Shown here: positions 1-11,585 of the stretch, piece after piece | Numbering within the stretch: position 1 is the stretch's first letter | How the letters are laid out: each line of letters begins with the position of its first letter | Origin: Magnaporthiopsis rhizophila | Lineage: Eukaryota > Ascomycota > Sordariomycetes > Magnaporthales > Magnaporthaceae | NCBI GenBank assembly: GCA_003049465.1 | Contig: PYSS01000029.1 | Coordinates: forward strand, 1-64,000 | Direction of reading: 5' to 3' | Length of the DNA stretch: 64,000 nucleotides | Made by a program: the position numbers and the translations under genes | The notes under the pieces: model-generated | Database searches by the model: none | Told to the model about the DNA's origin: nothing | Seen by the model: the letters and a program-made list of their open reading frames with translations, nothing else

Positions 1-3000
1 GGGGGGGGGGCAGGCGGCCGTTGCGGGCGAGAAAGAGAGAGAGAGTTGGGCAGTGGATCGTCCAAGTCAAGCAGAACAAGACGAAGTCGAGCGGGCAGGG
101 AAAGTGACAAGTGACAGAGCTGTGTCAGTCATTTCCTGGTCCCGTCAATCCGACGACCAGGGCCCACGTTGTGTCCGTCCGCCATTGGGCTTGACATTGC
201 CGTCCCGAAGCGAAGGGACGCATCTGGTGGGGGCGCCGAAGGCTTGCATCCAAGGCCCCTCTTCCTTTTTTTTTTTTTTTATCTCGTGCATCATCCCTCG
301 TCGCTTTGGACTCGGCGGGTTTGTCACCCAGGGTGGGTGATGGTGGTGTTCGGCAGTCCGTCCGCCCAGCCAGAGCTGAGACCTCGTCGCGCTCATCTGC
401 ATCTCAAAGGGTGCGCGCGCGCGCCAAGACCCTGTCTGATGAGGTGGCGTTCATGTACGTACGTGTATGGCTTACCACACACTTGTTGGCCCCTGTACAT
501 TCTGCTCTTTTGTCTCTTCTCTCTCTCTCTCTCCCTCGCTCTCTCTGTGTACCCCCATCCCACCCACCTTTCCAGCGGGAGGGCCCGTGCGATGGCGGAA
601 GGGGTGGAGGAGGGAGGAGAGAAAATATGGGCCAAAAAAAAAAAAAAACTCTAAAAGGAGCAAGGGGATTATTTCAACAGCGGCGGATGGCTCGTGCTTT
701 TTGCGTCCAGGTGATGGCAGGGGGGAGAAAAAAAAATGAAAAGGAAAAAAAATAAGTCACTCTGCCCGACAAGGCATGGCTGGGCTGGGGTTGCAGTCAC
801 TGCGCCAGGCTCGCTGGCGCTGGGTGCTGGTTTTCTGTCCTTCCCTTGCTGGTGCAGGAGGACGCTAATCCCTGCAGGCTCCCAAGCCAACAAAGACCCA
901 CGCCCGCCGCCGTCGCACCGAAGACACGATGAAAGGGCGGGTGGTGGATCCCGTATGGTCCGCCACGCCGATCAAGGAAGCGGCCGACCTTTCGGCAGAC
1001 GACGATGTTGACAGCGCTAGGAGAAGACCGAAAGATGCGGCGCGAGGGAGAGGACATGACACTGAGAAAGGGAAAAATGAAAAAGAAGAGGGGAAAAAAA
1101 AGGAAAAAAGAAGGAAAAAAAAAAAGGAAAAAAAAAGGAAAAAAAGAGAAAAATATGGATCAGTATCTCTTGCATTATGCATGCATGGTTCATCCCATCT
1201 TGTCCGCTGCTTTCTTGTTTCCCCACTCCTCCACTGTCGCTGGTTGGAGGGTGCAACAAAAGGACCTACGAAGGGCCGCCCAAGAAACCAACCGTCCGCT
1301 CGAGGCTGCTGCTGCAAACACGTTCCGACATGGCGCCGTGAAGCGACGGCGACTTGGGGATGGATGAAGCTCGTCCTCCGCGACTAGGGAACCAGCTGGC
1401 AAGGGCTTTTGGAGCAAAAGGAATAGCCGAAAAACCAAGCATTTGGGTTTGCCAGGGGTAGGGGGTGTGTGCTAGACTCTAGCCTCGCACGGCAGCCGGC
1501 CAGCCAGCCACCCACGAATTGCGTTATTGCGCCTGCCGCCAGCTTCCCTCCCTTGTCAATTGCCCAGCCGGGTCTAGTTTACGGACTGACCGAGGGCGGG
1601 CAGGCAGGGAAACGGGAATCCAGCCCGCCCTTCCGCCGTGGGCGTCCAAGCGCACAACAGGCGTGTGGTGGGATATTTATCTTTCAGCTCGGACGGACAT
1701 GCCTTACTGTACTGTGTCTGTTTGGTTTCCTCACTCCCCTTGCTTATAACCGCTGGATCCCTGCCCATTCGATCGGCGGAAGGAGAAAAAAGAGATGTGT
1801 CCTCTGGGGCTCTGGGGACAGAAGGTGCCAGTTTTGCTGGGGCGGCGGCGGTGAAGCAACGACCGACTGCAGTTTTGAGCACACACATCCACCACGAGGG
1901 GTGTGACCCGACCTTACGGCGCAGAATGGGTACTGTCTCCTCTCCGCTCCCAGGGGGGTGCGATCGGCGGTAGATGTGTGCGGGACTAACCACACTTTTA
2001 CCTCTCCTCTCGATCGACCGACACGACCTTGTCCTGAGACTGACTGGTAAAAGTGGGCTGGATACAAAGAGAGGGGAGACAGAGAGGCAAGAGGACTCCT
2101 TATCTCCCCGCACGAGCGTGATGGGCGGAGCGGGCGAGGAGTAGCAAAAGGAGCAGCAGCAGCAGCAGGAGACGATCATGGACCGCCAACCCTGCGCACC
2201 TGAGGCCACCATTTGCTTCCCCTGCCATCGTTTTGGACGCGAGATCAACCACACCACCGACTGCTCCCCATCTTGGCCGGCCATCCACTGGCCTCCTGGG
2301 AAAAGAGTGCTAGGCCCAAACCGCCATGTCTTGCAGCGTCAGCGTCCATCCGAAGCACCCGCCAGCGTGAACTGGGTTTTTTTCCTGTTGCTTCCCTGTT
2401 GGCAGATGCAACCCCACCAAAACTAGCCCAAGAACGCTCGTCCATTATTTGAGGACAGCAGACGCCAGGGGATGGCAGGCGACCACTGAGGTCTCTGCGC
2501 CGCAGCCATGCAGATAGGACGAGACGAACGAGCTGCACGTCCCCATTTATGGGCATGCCCCAGCCCAGCCCAGCCAGCCAGCCCGGGGGTGTTTCCGGCA
2601 GGCAATGCACGATGAAGCCAAAGCAGGAAAGCTACTGCTCCTGAGACACAAATTTAAAAAAAAAGAAGCAAAGAAAAGAGACATCCTCCAACGAACCATA
2701 TCGTCAGGCTTAGCTACAACAACTGGTCCTGGCCCACAGAGCTTCCCTTTGATATGCCGGATAATCTCGGGGAGACATTAAGCCAACAAAGAAAAATCCT
2801 GCGTTCACTCATGCACGCAGAGGGGGCGGTCCAAAACGCAGAGGCACACATGCGTCCTGCCGCCCTCTCATCTCACAAACCGCACCGCCAAGCATGTGGG
2901 CAATCAGCGAGCCGACGCACGCACTTTCCTCCCCCCTGGCCCAACCCGACCACTGAGGGCTCGCCACACGCAGCATGCGTCGCTCGTCGCTGTCGCTAGC

Positions 3001-3660
3001 CTGCCTGCCTGCCTGCCTGTGCCCTCGACCCGACCGAGGTCTTGAAGGAAACGGAAAAGAGAACGGCAGATCCAGATCAGGGGTAGCCGGGACGGGGCCC
3101 TGTAGGACTCCCGGTAATGTTTTTGTCGTGTCGACGTGCCCTGCTCGTCGAGGGTCTTATGCCAACAAAAAGTAAACTACGCTGGCTGGCACAACTAGCA
3201 CCACCGCGCGCGTCTCTCCCGCGCGGCGTTTCCCATCGATGGTGGCGAAACGGGCGCTTCTGATCGCGCCAGGCCTGGGCCGGCGCTACGCACGGAGGAT
3301 TCTATCGACGGCGGCAATGGCCGTGACAAATTTATTCCCATCTAAGTTGGACGACGAGGGCGGCTAGACATGGTTTATTTCTTTCTCCTTTCTGCCTTTG
3401 CTTTTTTTGACCTGTCCCGGGTTCACTCCGTCCCACCACTGCCACGGCGGGCTAGCGGCCCCTTGTTAGCAGCCGTTAGCCGTCAAGGACTTTCTTTCTT
3501 AGGCCCTGACGCTCGGACAATCTCGGTCTTAATTACCCTTCCCATACGCCTGAGGAGAGTCCACACCTTCCCATATTCCCTAGGGGAAACAAATCTGCCG
3601 AAGACTCCCCCAGCCGGCCACGCCCTCGAGCCACAGAGTGCAGATCCATCCTCGTATGTA
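1..3660. other. Gene-poor low-complexity sequence
   Basis: No convincing gene is seen. The stretch opens with ten G residues. It holds A/T homopolymers (near 266-280 and 633-648), a CT-rich block near 516-545, an A/G-rich block at about 1070-1155 and a short GCCT tandem near 3000-3018. Open frames here are short, mutually overlapping and compositionally skewed, and none resembles a protein family I know. Confidence 0.6.
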
Positions 3661-3664
3661 CGTA

Positions 3665-3861
3665 CGCTTGATGTATGCAAGATATATGAAGCTGAGCATG
3701 TACTCGGACGAGTCCCGCATGTGATGGCAGAGGAGCGTGAGGAAGCTCTGGATGCCGTGGCGCCACATACGCGCGGGCAGGGCATATTTGGAGGCGGGGT
3801 CAGCCTTGTATGTGCGCTGGACGTCCCAGTCCCACGGGGCCGCACGAATCAGGCTGCTAGG
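3665..3861 (-). pseudogene. Relic resembling an Est1-type DNA/RNA-binding domain protein
   Basis: On the minus strand a frame of about 60 codons reads (in pieces) WDWDVQRTYKADPASKYALP, then ARMWRHGIQSFLTLL, then EYMLSFIYLAY. From memory this matches a conserved block of fungal proteins with an Est1-type DNA/RNA-binding domain, where a 'parmWRhGIhsFLelLrhrlp..le.MLaFIYlAYSM' core precedes a 'TWiECLGDLGRYRMA' block. The downstream block is absent: the frame diverges right after FIYLAY. A splice-acceptor-like CCTAG precedes the block and a donor-like GTACGT follows it, so it could be one surviving exon. Upstream the sequence degenerates into an A-run. I call it a truncated gene relic. The family assignment rests on recall, not on a search. 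Confidence 0.5.
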
Positions 3862-3939
3862 CACACAGGGGAGGAGGTGACCTGTCTGGGAGCGTATCCC
3901 TGGGCGTGTGGATGGGTCTTTTTTTTTTTTTTTTTTTTT

Positions 3940-6900
3940 GCCTGCCGGAACCCTGGTTTGGGTTAATATGCACCTTGCCCCCCCAAAAAGAAGATGGCAG
4001 GTTCGTCCAGAGATAAGATAATTATGGATCCACCGCCTAATCCAGCCAGTAAAAATTCTGTATCAGGCCTGAGAGCTTGGCAGACAATACGCATACACAC
4101 ACACGCTTTACGCTAGCAGACACATATGACAAATGCCACCAACAAGTTACTTTCGCCATGCATACCCAAATAAAATATGCGTATAGATGTCCATCTCGAT
4201 CAGCCCGCCACACACCGGCAGTCAACCTCTCTCCCTACATCCATCCATCACCTAGACCATCTGCGGCCAAGGCTCTTGTGACCGACCCAGACAGCCAACA
4301 CCCGACCCTTGCAGGTTTTGGGTATGGGAAGTGACTGGGACAGAATCAGGCGGTGGGTGTTGTTGATGAGATAACCCGGATTGGATGGCCCCAGAGTAGG
4401 TAAGCAGCCGCACTACCACGCTCGGTAAAATTAGGGGCACAGGCCCCTGCTCGGCCGGCCCGAGGATGAGTAAAAGAGACAAAGGAGAGCTAGAAAAAAA
4501 AAAAAGGGGGAAAAGATCCTGAGAGTCGGAACACACACCCGTCCTCTTACCAATACGTGAACTGCCCGGGAAAGTGGCGTGTCTTGTCCTTGACGGTGGT
4601 AATGGAATGTCCATCCGCCATAAGTTCACGGACCTTGGGGGCGAACGACAATCCCCCAGCCTAATACCAACGACACACGCACACCCATCTTGGCACGGAT
4701 TATGGGGACGCATTCCTACAATGCCATCCGAAAATGGCTCGGAGGAACAAAGCTAGGCGAGTGGAGACAAGAGACAGAACGAGAGGGAACCAAACCCGGC
4801 CAGTTTGTGAGATGTGACAAGCTGAGCAGACTGACATTGATCATGACGTACCGGTGCCAGGATGGAGGCTGGGCACGAGGCGCTTGGTCGGTCAGCAGGG
4901 CGTCCTTTTGTCGCCATTATGCGGACGAGAAGCGAGAAAAAAAAAAAAAAAAAAAAAAAAAAAAGGAAAGAGAAAGCCGAGCAAAATTAGGTATTTTACC
5001 CCCAAATCTCAAGGCAGCCAGCCAAGCACACTCGCGAAAACTTGGGATATCGACCAGATCCATGTCCGCTCCCCGCCATCGCTGTTGTCACCAGCGTGGG
5101 CGAGTTGGTGGTGCCCGTTCTCTCCCCTACGCTCTCGGGACTCTCAACTGTGATTTGTCATGGATGCCCGTATGTGTGTGTATGCCGATCGCTGGAGGGT
5201 CGGCTGGCCAGGCTGCGCCTAATTACTGGATGGCACCGCCTGTAATGCAGCCTACAGCGCCGGCCCTAACTGCGCCGTATTTCTATGGGCGGCAGGTAGA
5301 CACGGCAGGGTCACCCAGGGCACTGGAGAGAGCCTGCAGCACATCCTTGACCTACAGTGTACGTACGAGCTCTCTGGCAGGGCAAGACACGGACGGGCGG
5401 ACATGAGGACGAAGCGGCCTGTTCCGGCTCGTGTGCCGGTTCCGCTGCCTGTCCTCTCGCTCTCTGACAAGCTCTCCTTGTCTCCATGCTTCTCTCTCCC
5501 TCTCTCAGCAGCTGAAAAGACCACCAGATTCAAGCCTGTCCCCTCGGGCAGTGCCAACAAGACAGGGCCCGCCCAGTGTGCCCCTACGTCTGCTTGCTTT
5601 TCCCCCCAGCTCTCGCCGCCGCGGTAGATTTTGGTGTTCCCCAGAGGCCTGTTCGATGCCACCCACACTCAAGCAAAACGTTTGTTAGTTGTCCCTGTCC
5701 CACAGAAAGCTGGCTCGTGTGTCACCCTCACAGGGCGCCTGCGTGGATTTTGCTCGCACCCATGCCGCGTTACAACACACAGCGAGATGCAGGCGACACG
5801 CTCAGAACCATGGCCTCCCATTTGTTGATACTTGCGCCGGACCTCGCTTGCCTGTCTTGCGCGCTCGCGCATCAGCGTCGGAAGCCTTGAACGCCATGAA
5901 AGCGCCCCCCCTGCCGGCAGGAACTGTGAGTCACAGCGGACAATAGTGTGTGTGGTGTGTGTGGGCTGGATTTGCTTTGCTGCTTGGCACGAAATGAAGA
6001 GGAAAAATGAGGAGAAACATGCGAAAAAAAAAAAAAAAAAAAAAAAAAAAAGGNNNAAAAAAAAAAAAAAAAAAAAAAAAGGAGGTTGGGGCACACCACA
6101 GTCACTACCAGGGGCCAAGCGAAACCTCTCTCTTACGCTACGCTGCTGACTGGCTGTAATAGAAGATTTCGGATGCGGAGGACGGCAGAAAAAAAGCACA
6201 AACAACGCCGTGTTTTGGCGTTAATTGCCACATAGGCATACTCAAGCCAGCGCGTACATAGCGCAGTGAGTCGTGATTTCTCTGAGCCCAAAAAATCCTT
6301 TACCGGTTTCGACAGTGAGCCATCCTTGTCACGCCACAGTCGTGCTGTTTCAAGCGAGTGCCACTACGCCGGGTGCGCCAAATACAGGGCTTTCCCAGCG
6401 GGACATGTTCTATTCCTGTCCCTCTAGGTGTTTCTTGGTGCCCAACCCGGTAGGCAGGCAAAGCATGTCCCTCTCTCCTGTTCTCATGACTCCCCTAGCA
6501 GAGCAGAGCACAGCCTCGCACAAGGAGCGTCAATGAAGTCGGTCCAGCCTTGCCGGCCGGCCCCTTTCGTTGCTTTTGCTTGAAGCGGACAATCCCGGCG
6601 GAGGTCCAGAGACAGGCTCCAGGGGCCCCATGGCCGGAGGGAGACGAGGGGTAAAGGCGGGCCAGTAGAGATGCCTCAGCCCTCGGAATAATGACTAGCC
6701 CACTCTCTCGGAATCACACCAAAAGTAGAATAACAGCCGTGGCGACAAACAACACTCAGCTGCCGAGGGCCCCCCTGTCTTAGGTGACATTCTATGACAG
6801 GTGGCAGGCAGACGGGCGGACCGCATTTACCTCAAACGGTAGACAAATGCCCATCCAAAGGCGGAAGACAAAGGGGAAAAAGTTGAAAAATGCCATCTGC

Positions 6901-9900
6901 ACACACCCACCGCTAGGAGACATGGGTGTTGACGGAACCGAAAGCAGGGTCGTTGGTTCCATCACCCCCCTGCTCGTGAATACGACCATTCCAACTATCA
7001 CCTGTCAGCATCTAAACTTCTAAAAACCAGCAATACCTGTTTTTTTTTTTTTTTTTTTTTTTTTTTGGTTTGCGGCGTTCGCCAAAGCACAGGCGGCGAC
7101 ACTGGCAGGCAATTGACAATACGCCAGGCAAAAGACTGGGCCGTCCCCATAAAAAAAGTACCACGCTTGCTTGTATCAAACTCCGTGACAATCCTGGCCA
7201 TAAATTACAGGGGCAGTTGGTTACGTAGGGACTGGCTCCGCTTTGGTAAGGCTCTAATAGCCACTCCCATCAGTTCTCAAGTTTTGAGAAGCGGGAGCAG
7301 AAGCCACGGAGAGGTGCTGACGCAAACTTTTGTCACAAGGGGAACGAAAGAGAGAATGAGAAAAAAAAGAAGAGAAAAACGCAAACACTTCCACAGGCCC
7401 AAACCCACCTTGTCTGTGGATGCGAGGGCGGGGCAAGGTGTATTACAAACCCCAGATAATTTCTCCAGTTTCTTTGAGCCAGGATCTGCTGCTTGGTGGC
7501 TTGGATATGGATCCGATCGGACTGGCGCGGAGGACTGATCGGCCAAGCCTATCATATCAAATGGCATATCCAATTCCGGGGGACCGCTCCCGTGGGGGGC
7601 CTCCCGTAGGCTGATGGCAGCCTTGCCCACAATTTGCCCTGACCGTCTCCGCTGCCGATTGTCGTCCATCCCTGAACATCCCTGAACGTAGAGTTACATC
7701 TGTGATGGGCCGCTTGAGGTTGGATCGACGGTACGGGCAAGTACAACCTTCCTAAAATATGGGACTGATTCGTGGGCAGGGGGTCACGGCCAAGCCCTAG
7801 CAGGCTCCCCGCCCGCCAGCCTCTACGTAGCCCTGTCGGTGGCAGTGGGGCTGCTGCTAAAGCGAGAGCCTGGACCGGTCTATACGGCCGAGAAACAACC
7901 TCGAGCAAGAGAGCAGTGGAGTGGGGAGCAGGAGGGTGTGGTCGCTGGGCGGCCGCCGAGGGGCTGGCATCCAGGTGGGCTCGCTTGATGATAGCCCGGG
8001 CCAGACGACGAGGGCACGAGCAAAGAGCAGGGTGAAGCCCGCCACCATCCCCGTACTCTCGGTAGATGAAACACGCATTGCAGCCAATAGAGAACATTGA
8101 AGAGTCCCTCGCAAGCTCTAGGAGTCATACAGTATATAATTACAGTACATGCTTTGAGATACCTGCATTGGCGCCGACAGAGGCGGCATGAGCGTCAACA
8201 GGCTGGGCAATTGTTAATTATCGAGAAAAGTGCGGTGTCACAGCAGTAGCTCTGGTCACGTCGCTGGAGTTGAGAAGAGAGGATTTTCCTGCTTCCGCCG
8301 GTGAACTATGTACGGCACAGCCGGCCTTGCCCTGTTGCCCGGCAACTCGTGCTTTGCCACAAGACTTGGTTTGACGAGGAGGTGTTCTGGTAGTACTCCC
8401 AGACCATAGCCAGGGCGTAAAGAGAGAATGTGACAAGCGCTAAAAAAAAAAAAAAAAAAAGTACATTGAAACTTTTACCTCTTTTTTTTTTTTCGGCCCA
8501 GAACGGAGCCGTGAGAACAGCGGTGTGAGCAAGAGCCAGCAGAGGCACCGCAGCAGCTAGCGCAAGCTGCTGCCATCGGGCAATTTCTGAAAGCGGCTCA
8601 TTCCGGGAGAAGCATGGACAGGCAAAGATGCAATACGGCCCCTCTCTCCGCATCGGCGGCGCCGGAACCGGCGTACCCCCTCTGCTCGAAACAGGGGGCT
8701 CCTAGCTTCGACAGGCGATGTAACATCGTGTTGACCGTTGACTCCTTGCTCTCTCAAGAGCCAGTGATGAGGTGGGTGGGGCCTTTTCTCCTTCTTCAGC
8801 AGCAGGCACACATACGGGCAGCCCACGGGTTGTACACGAGTGATATCTGATGAACGCGGACTTTTGTTTTGCTAGTCGTGTCGCCCTGGAGTGGCGCGTC
8901 TGAGGCTTGTCCGCGGGTGTGGTAGCATCCATGGCAGCAGTGAGATCCAATCAAAGACGAGACGCTGTTGTTGCCTGGGCTGGCTAGCCGATGAGGTTTC
9001 CTCTACATTGCCTCGCGCTTCGTGTTGTTTTGAATTTCCCGATACGGTTGGATTATCATAACAAAGAGAAGATGAAAAAAAAAGGGAAACGGCCAGACAC
9101 AAACGACCGCCGTTGGAATCTGCTCACGCGGCCGGTCAGTTGACCAGCGTCGCCTGCGCCTCACTTCACGTGTCGGCGGCGACCTGCGTGGCGCCGGCAT
9201 CAACAGCCTCTCACTGGACGCTGCTGTGGTGTGGCTTGTGATTTGGCGAACCGATAAGGCGCAACGTCCTGCGCCTATCCGTGCGTGTGCTCTGGCTGCG
9301 TGGAAGAGCGCGAGGGGCGGACGTCAAAAAACGGCCAGTCGTGAACCTGTGCGACCTCGGCCTGCAGCCATCGTGATAGAGGGTGACATTGTGGCATGCC
9401 GGAGACTTGAGAGGACAAGACGAGGAGCTGAAGACAAAAACGGAATCCAGCTCATGGCACTGCACTACTGAACTGACGTGGTTGGCAGATCTGAGACCAA
9501 AAAGCCCTGCCCTTGCATCGCCTTGAGGTTGTGTGTGAGGGGGTGGAAATCTGTTGGGGAAGGCTGTATTGGAGACAAACGGTTGAGGGAGCACAACCAA
9601 ACGCCAAGCAGGCAGGCAGCTGGCCGGAGCAAACCTTTCCCGGCCGAAGGCACTGCCTTCTCCGGCAGGCTGGTCTCTTCGGGTGCAGATTACCACTTGG
9701 GCAGCGGCGAACTTTCGTTGGCGGACATGGGATGTGGTCGAGGCTGGCAACATCCGAGAGCAGATGACGTCACGCACACGAGCACGAGCCAAGCCTCTCA
9801 ACTCATCCATGCTTCAATGAGTTTGCCTTACCAACGCGCAACGTTAAGGCAGTGAGCGCCAGGCGGCTTTCAGCTAGGCTGACTGCAAGGTGAAACTGTA

Positions 9901-11432
9901 GTGGTGAAGTTCCTGGACAGTACGCTGTCCTATCAGGGAATTGGCCTTGGGTCTCGCAGACGCCAGGCTGTTCTTTTCTTTTTGTTTTTTTGTTTATCAC
10001 ATGCGACGAAGAAGGCCTCCTCTCATTTTTTTTTTTTTTTGCCCTGGCCCCGGAGAGACGATTGATTGTAGCACGGCTGCGCCGCACTTTGGAAGTTCAC
10101 TGCGCCGCTTTGTTGCTACCCAACTGCCCGCCATGCATCGAGACCGGTGTAAGAAGGTTTTTTCGGCTCATGGTAAGCAAAAAGAGAATGAGGAGAAAAG
10201 TTGAGAAGAAAAAAGGCAACCCAAAAAAGGGCTTTCCTGCAGGAACACAGCCGGCTGACACGACGTGAGTGGACGGCTGATAGCCGGACGAGACAGAAAA
10301 ATTTGATTGGACGGCAATGCCGGTGCCGGAGGCCGGCAGGATCGACGCTTGGGGGTCTTGTCCCATGGACGACAAGTTGAAATAAGCTCGGTGATGATAA
10401 CAGAAACATGGGATGATTATGATACGAAATAAGTGGTCTAATTGATAGGTACTCTCGACTTAAGGAGATCTATTGGGCGTCTAATTCGGATGTAGCTTTT
10501 TTTTTTTTTTTTCATCACAACGCCGACGGTGTTGGACCATTCGACCATGACAGGAGGGCTAGGGGACCAGTACCTTACAGATGACAAGGAGAACTTTTGG
10601 GAAATGAAAGGTAGAGGGTGTGGGAATTTGTCAAGAACATGAGGAAGAAGCAGATGGAAACGGGAACTTATGGGTGGGGCGGTATTGTGACAATGCAAAG
10701 AGACAACACAGGCTAATGCACAGGCCACACGGGAAGAGTGGTGGTGCAAAAAAAAAAAGGCAAGACAGGGCTGACAGGATAGTAGAAAAAGGCCCGAGGG
10801 GAGGAGGTATGGGGTATGGGCGCGGGGAGTGACTCAAAGAAAGGATAAGAAGAAGAAGAAAAAGAAAAGAAAAGGAAAATAAAAAAAGAAATGAGCCGAA
10901 AAAAAGGTCCGACTGCCACCGCGACGCTAAGCCAGCCACGCCTCGCCGAACGCCCTGAAAAAGCAAAGCAACCATGTCGCTGGCTGGCTGTCTCGGGTGT
11001 GATGAGAGTGTATCGCTCGCGCTGTACCATCCCAACAGCCCTGCTGGTCGAGAAATGGCCTCGCTCTTGTGTGCGTGAACGAGACGGTTGGGTTCTCCAC
11101 CCTTTCGCTCTTGTCTTGTTGAGCTGTTGCAATACCCAGCCGGTTGCTTTTCTGTCGTGTCTGACCGGGGTCGTGCAGCGCCAGTCTTCCCCCTTTTTTT
11201 TTCGTCCGCCCTGTTTCTTCTTGTGTGCTGAGCCTTGTTTTTTTTTTTTTTTTGTTTTTCTCAGGTCAAGAAGCTTCCAGAGAGGCTAGTGCTGACGGCG
11301 GTGGAAGCGCGGACGTTTCGTGAAAACCTCGAGGCGGATGGGGCGAGCTTGGCGAGACTTGGTGCCGTTGTGTATTGTCAAAGGAGCGGCGTGGGCGGGC
11401 CTCGATCTTGTGTTGTCTCTCTTCCCCAGCCT
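3940..11432. other. Gene-poor low-complexity sequence rich in A/T homopolymers
   Basis: No gene is recognised in about 7.5 kb. It holds several long homopolymers: A-runs near 4936-4964 and 6024-6051, a 27-nt T-run at about 7040-7066, an A-run near 8443-8460, and T-runs near 10027, 10499 and 11237. Purine-rich A/G blocks occur near 7360 and 10850. Frames up to about 200 codons exist on both strands but are not supported by composition, splice structure or family resemblance. Confidence 0.55.
6054..6056. other. NNN assembly gap inside an A homopolymer
   Basis: Three undetermined bases lie between an A-run of about 28 (6024-6051, followed by GG) and another A-run. The true tract length is unknown. 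Confidence 0.95.
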
Positions 11433-11585
11433 CTAGCAGCACGCCTTGTTTTCTTTAGGCGGCGGGCTGGGGGGAGGCGTCTGCGGCTGCGCAGGAGAGA
11501 GTTCGCCCTCGCCATACTTTTCCTCCTTCTGGCTCGGCATCTTGGGCCCGGCGAGGGCCATGGGTTCGGCGCCCCTGCAGGACAT
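11433..11585 (-). CDS. Possible small Pro-rich protein ending in Cys-Cys (hypothetical)
   Basis: A 50-codon frame starts at ATG 11585 and stops with TAG at 11433-11435. The product begins MSCRGAEPMALAGPKM, has a charged KEEKYGEGEL stretch, then a Pro/Gln-rich tail (PAQPQTPPPSPPP) and ends KENKACC. Codon use (GCC, AAG, GAG, CCG) resembles the real genes of the window more than the surrounding shadow frames do. Upstream on the same strand the sequence looks like a fungal 5' leader (CAACA- and CTC-rich), and an A/T-rich stretch follows the stop. The terminal CC could be lipidated, as in Rab-type proteins, but nothing else resembles a GTPase. Internal ATGs at 11558 and 11540 are alternative starts. 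I recognise no family; it may be non-coding. Confidence 0.35.
   Translation of the reverse strand: MSCRGAEPMALAGPKMPSQKEEKYGEGELSPAQPQTPPPSPPPKENKACC

Noticed and set aside
1574..2284. 236-codon minus-strand frame
   Set aside because: It contains a Cys run from a CAG/CTG repeat and no recognisable domain; likely chance in stop-poor GC-rich DNA.
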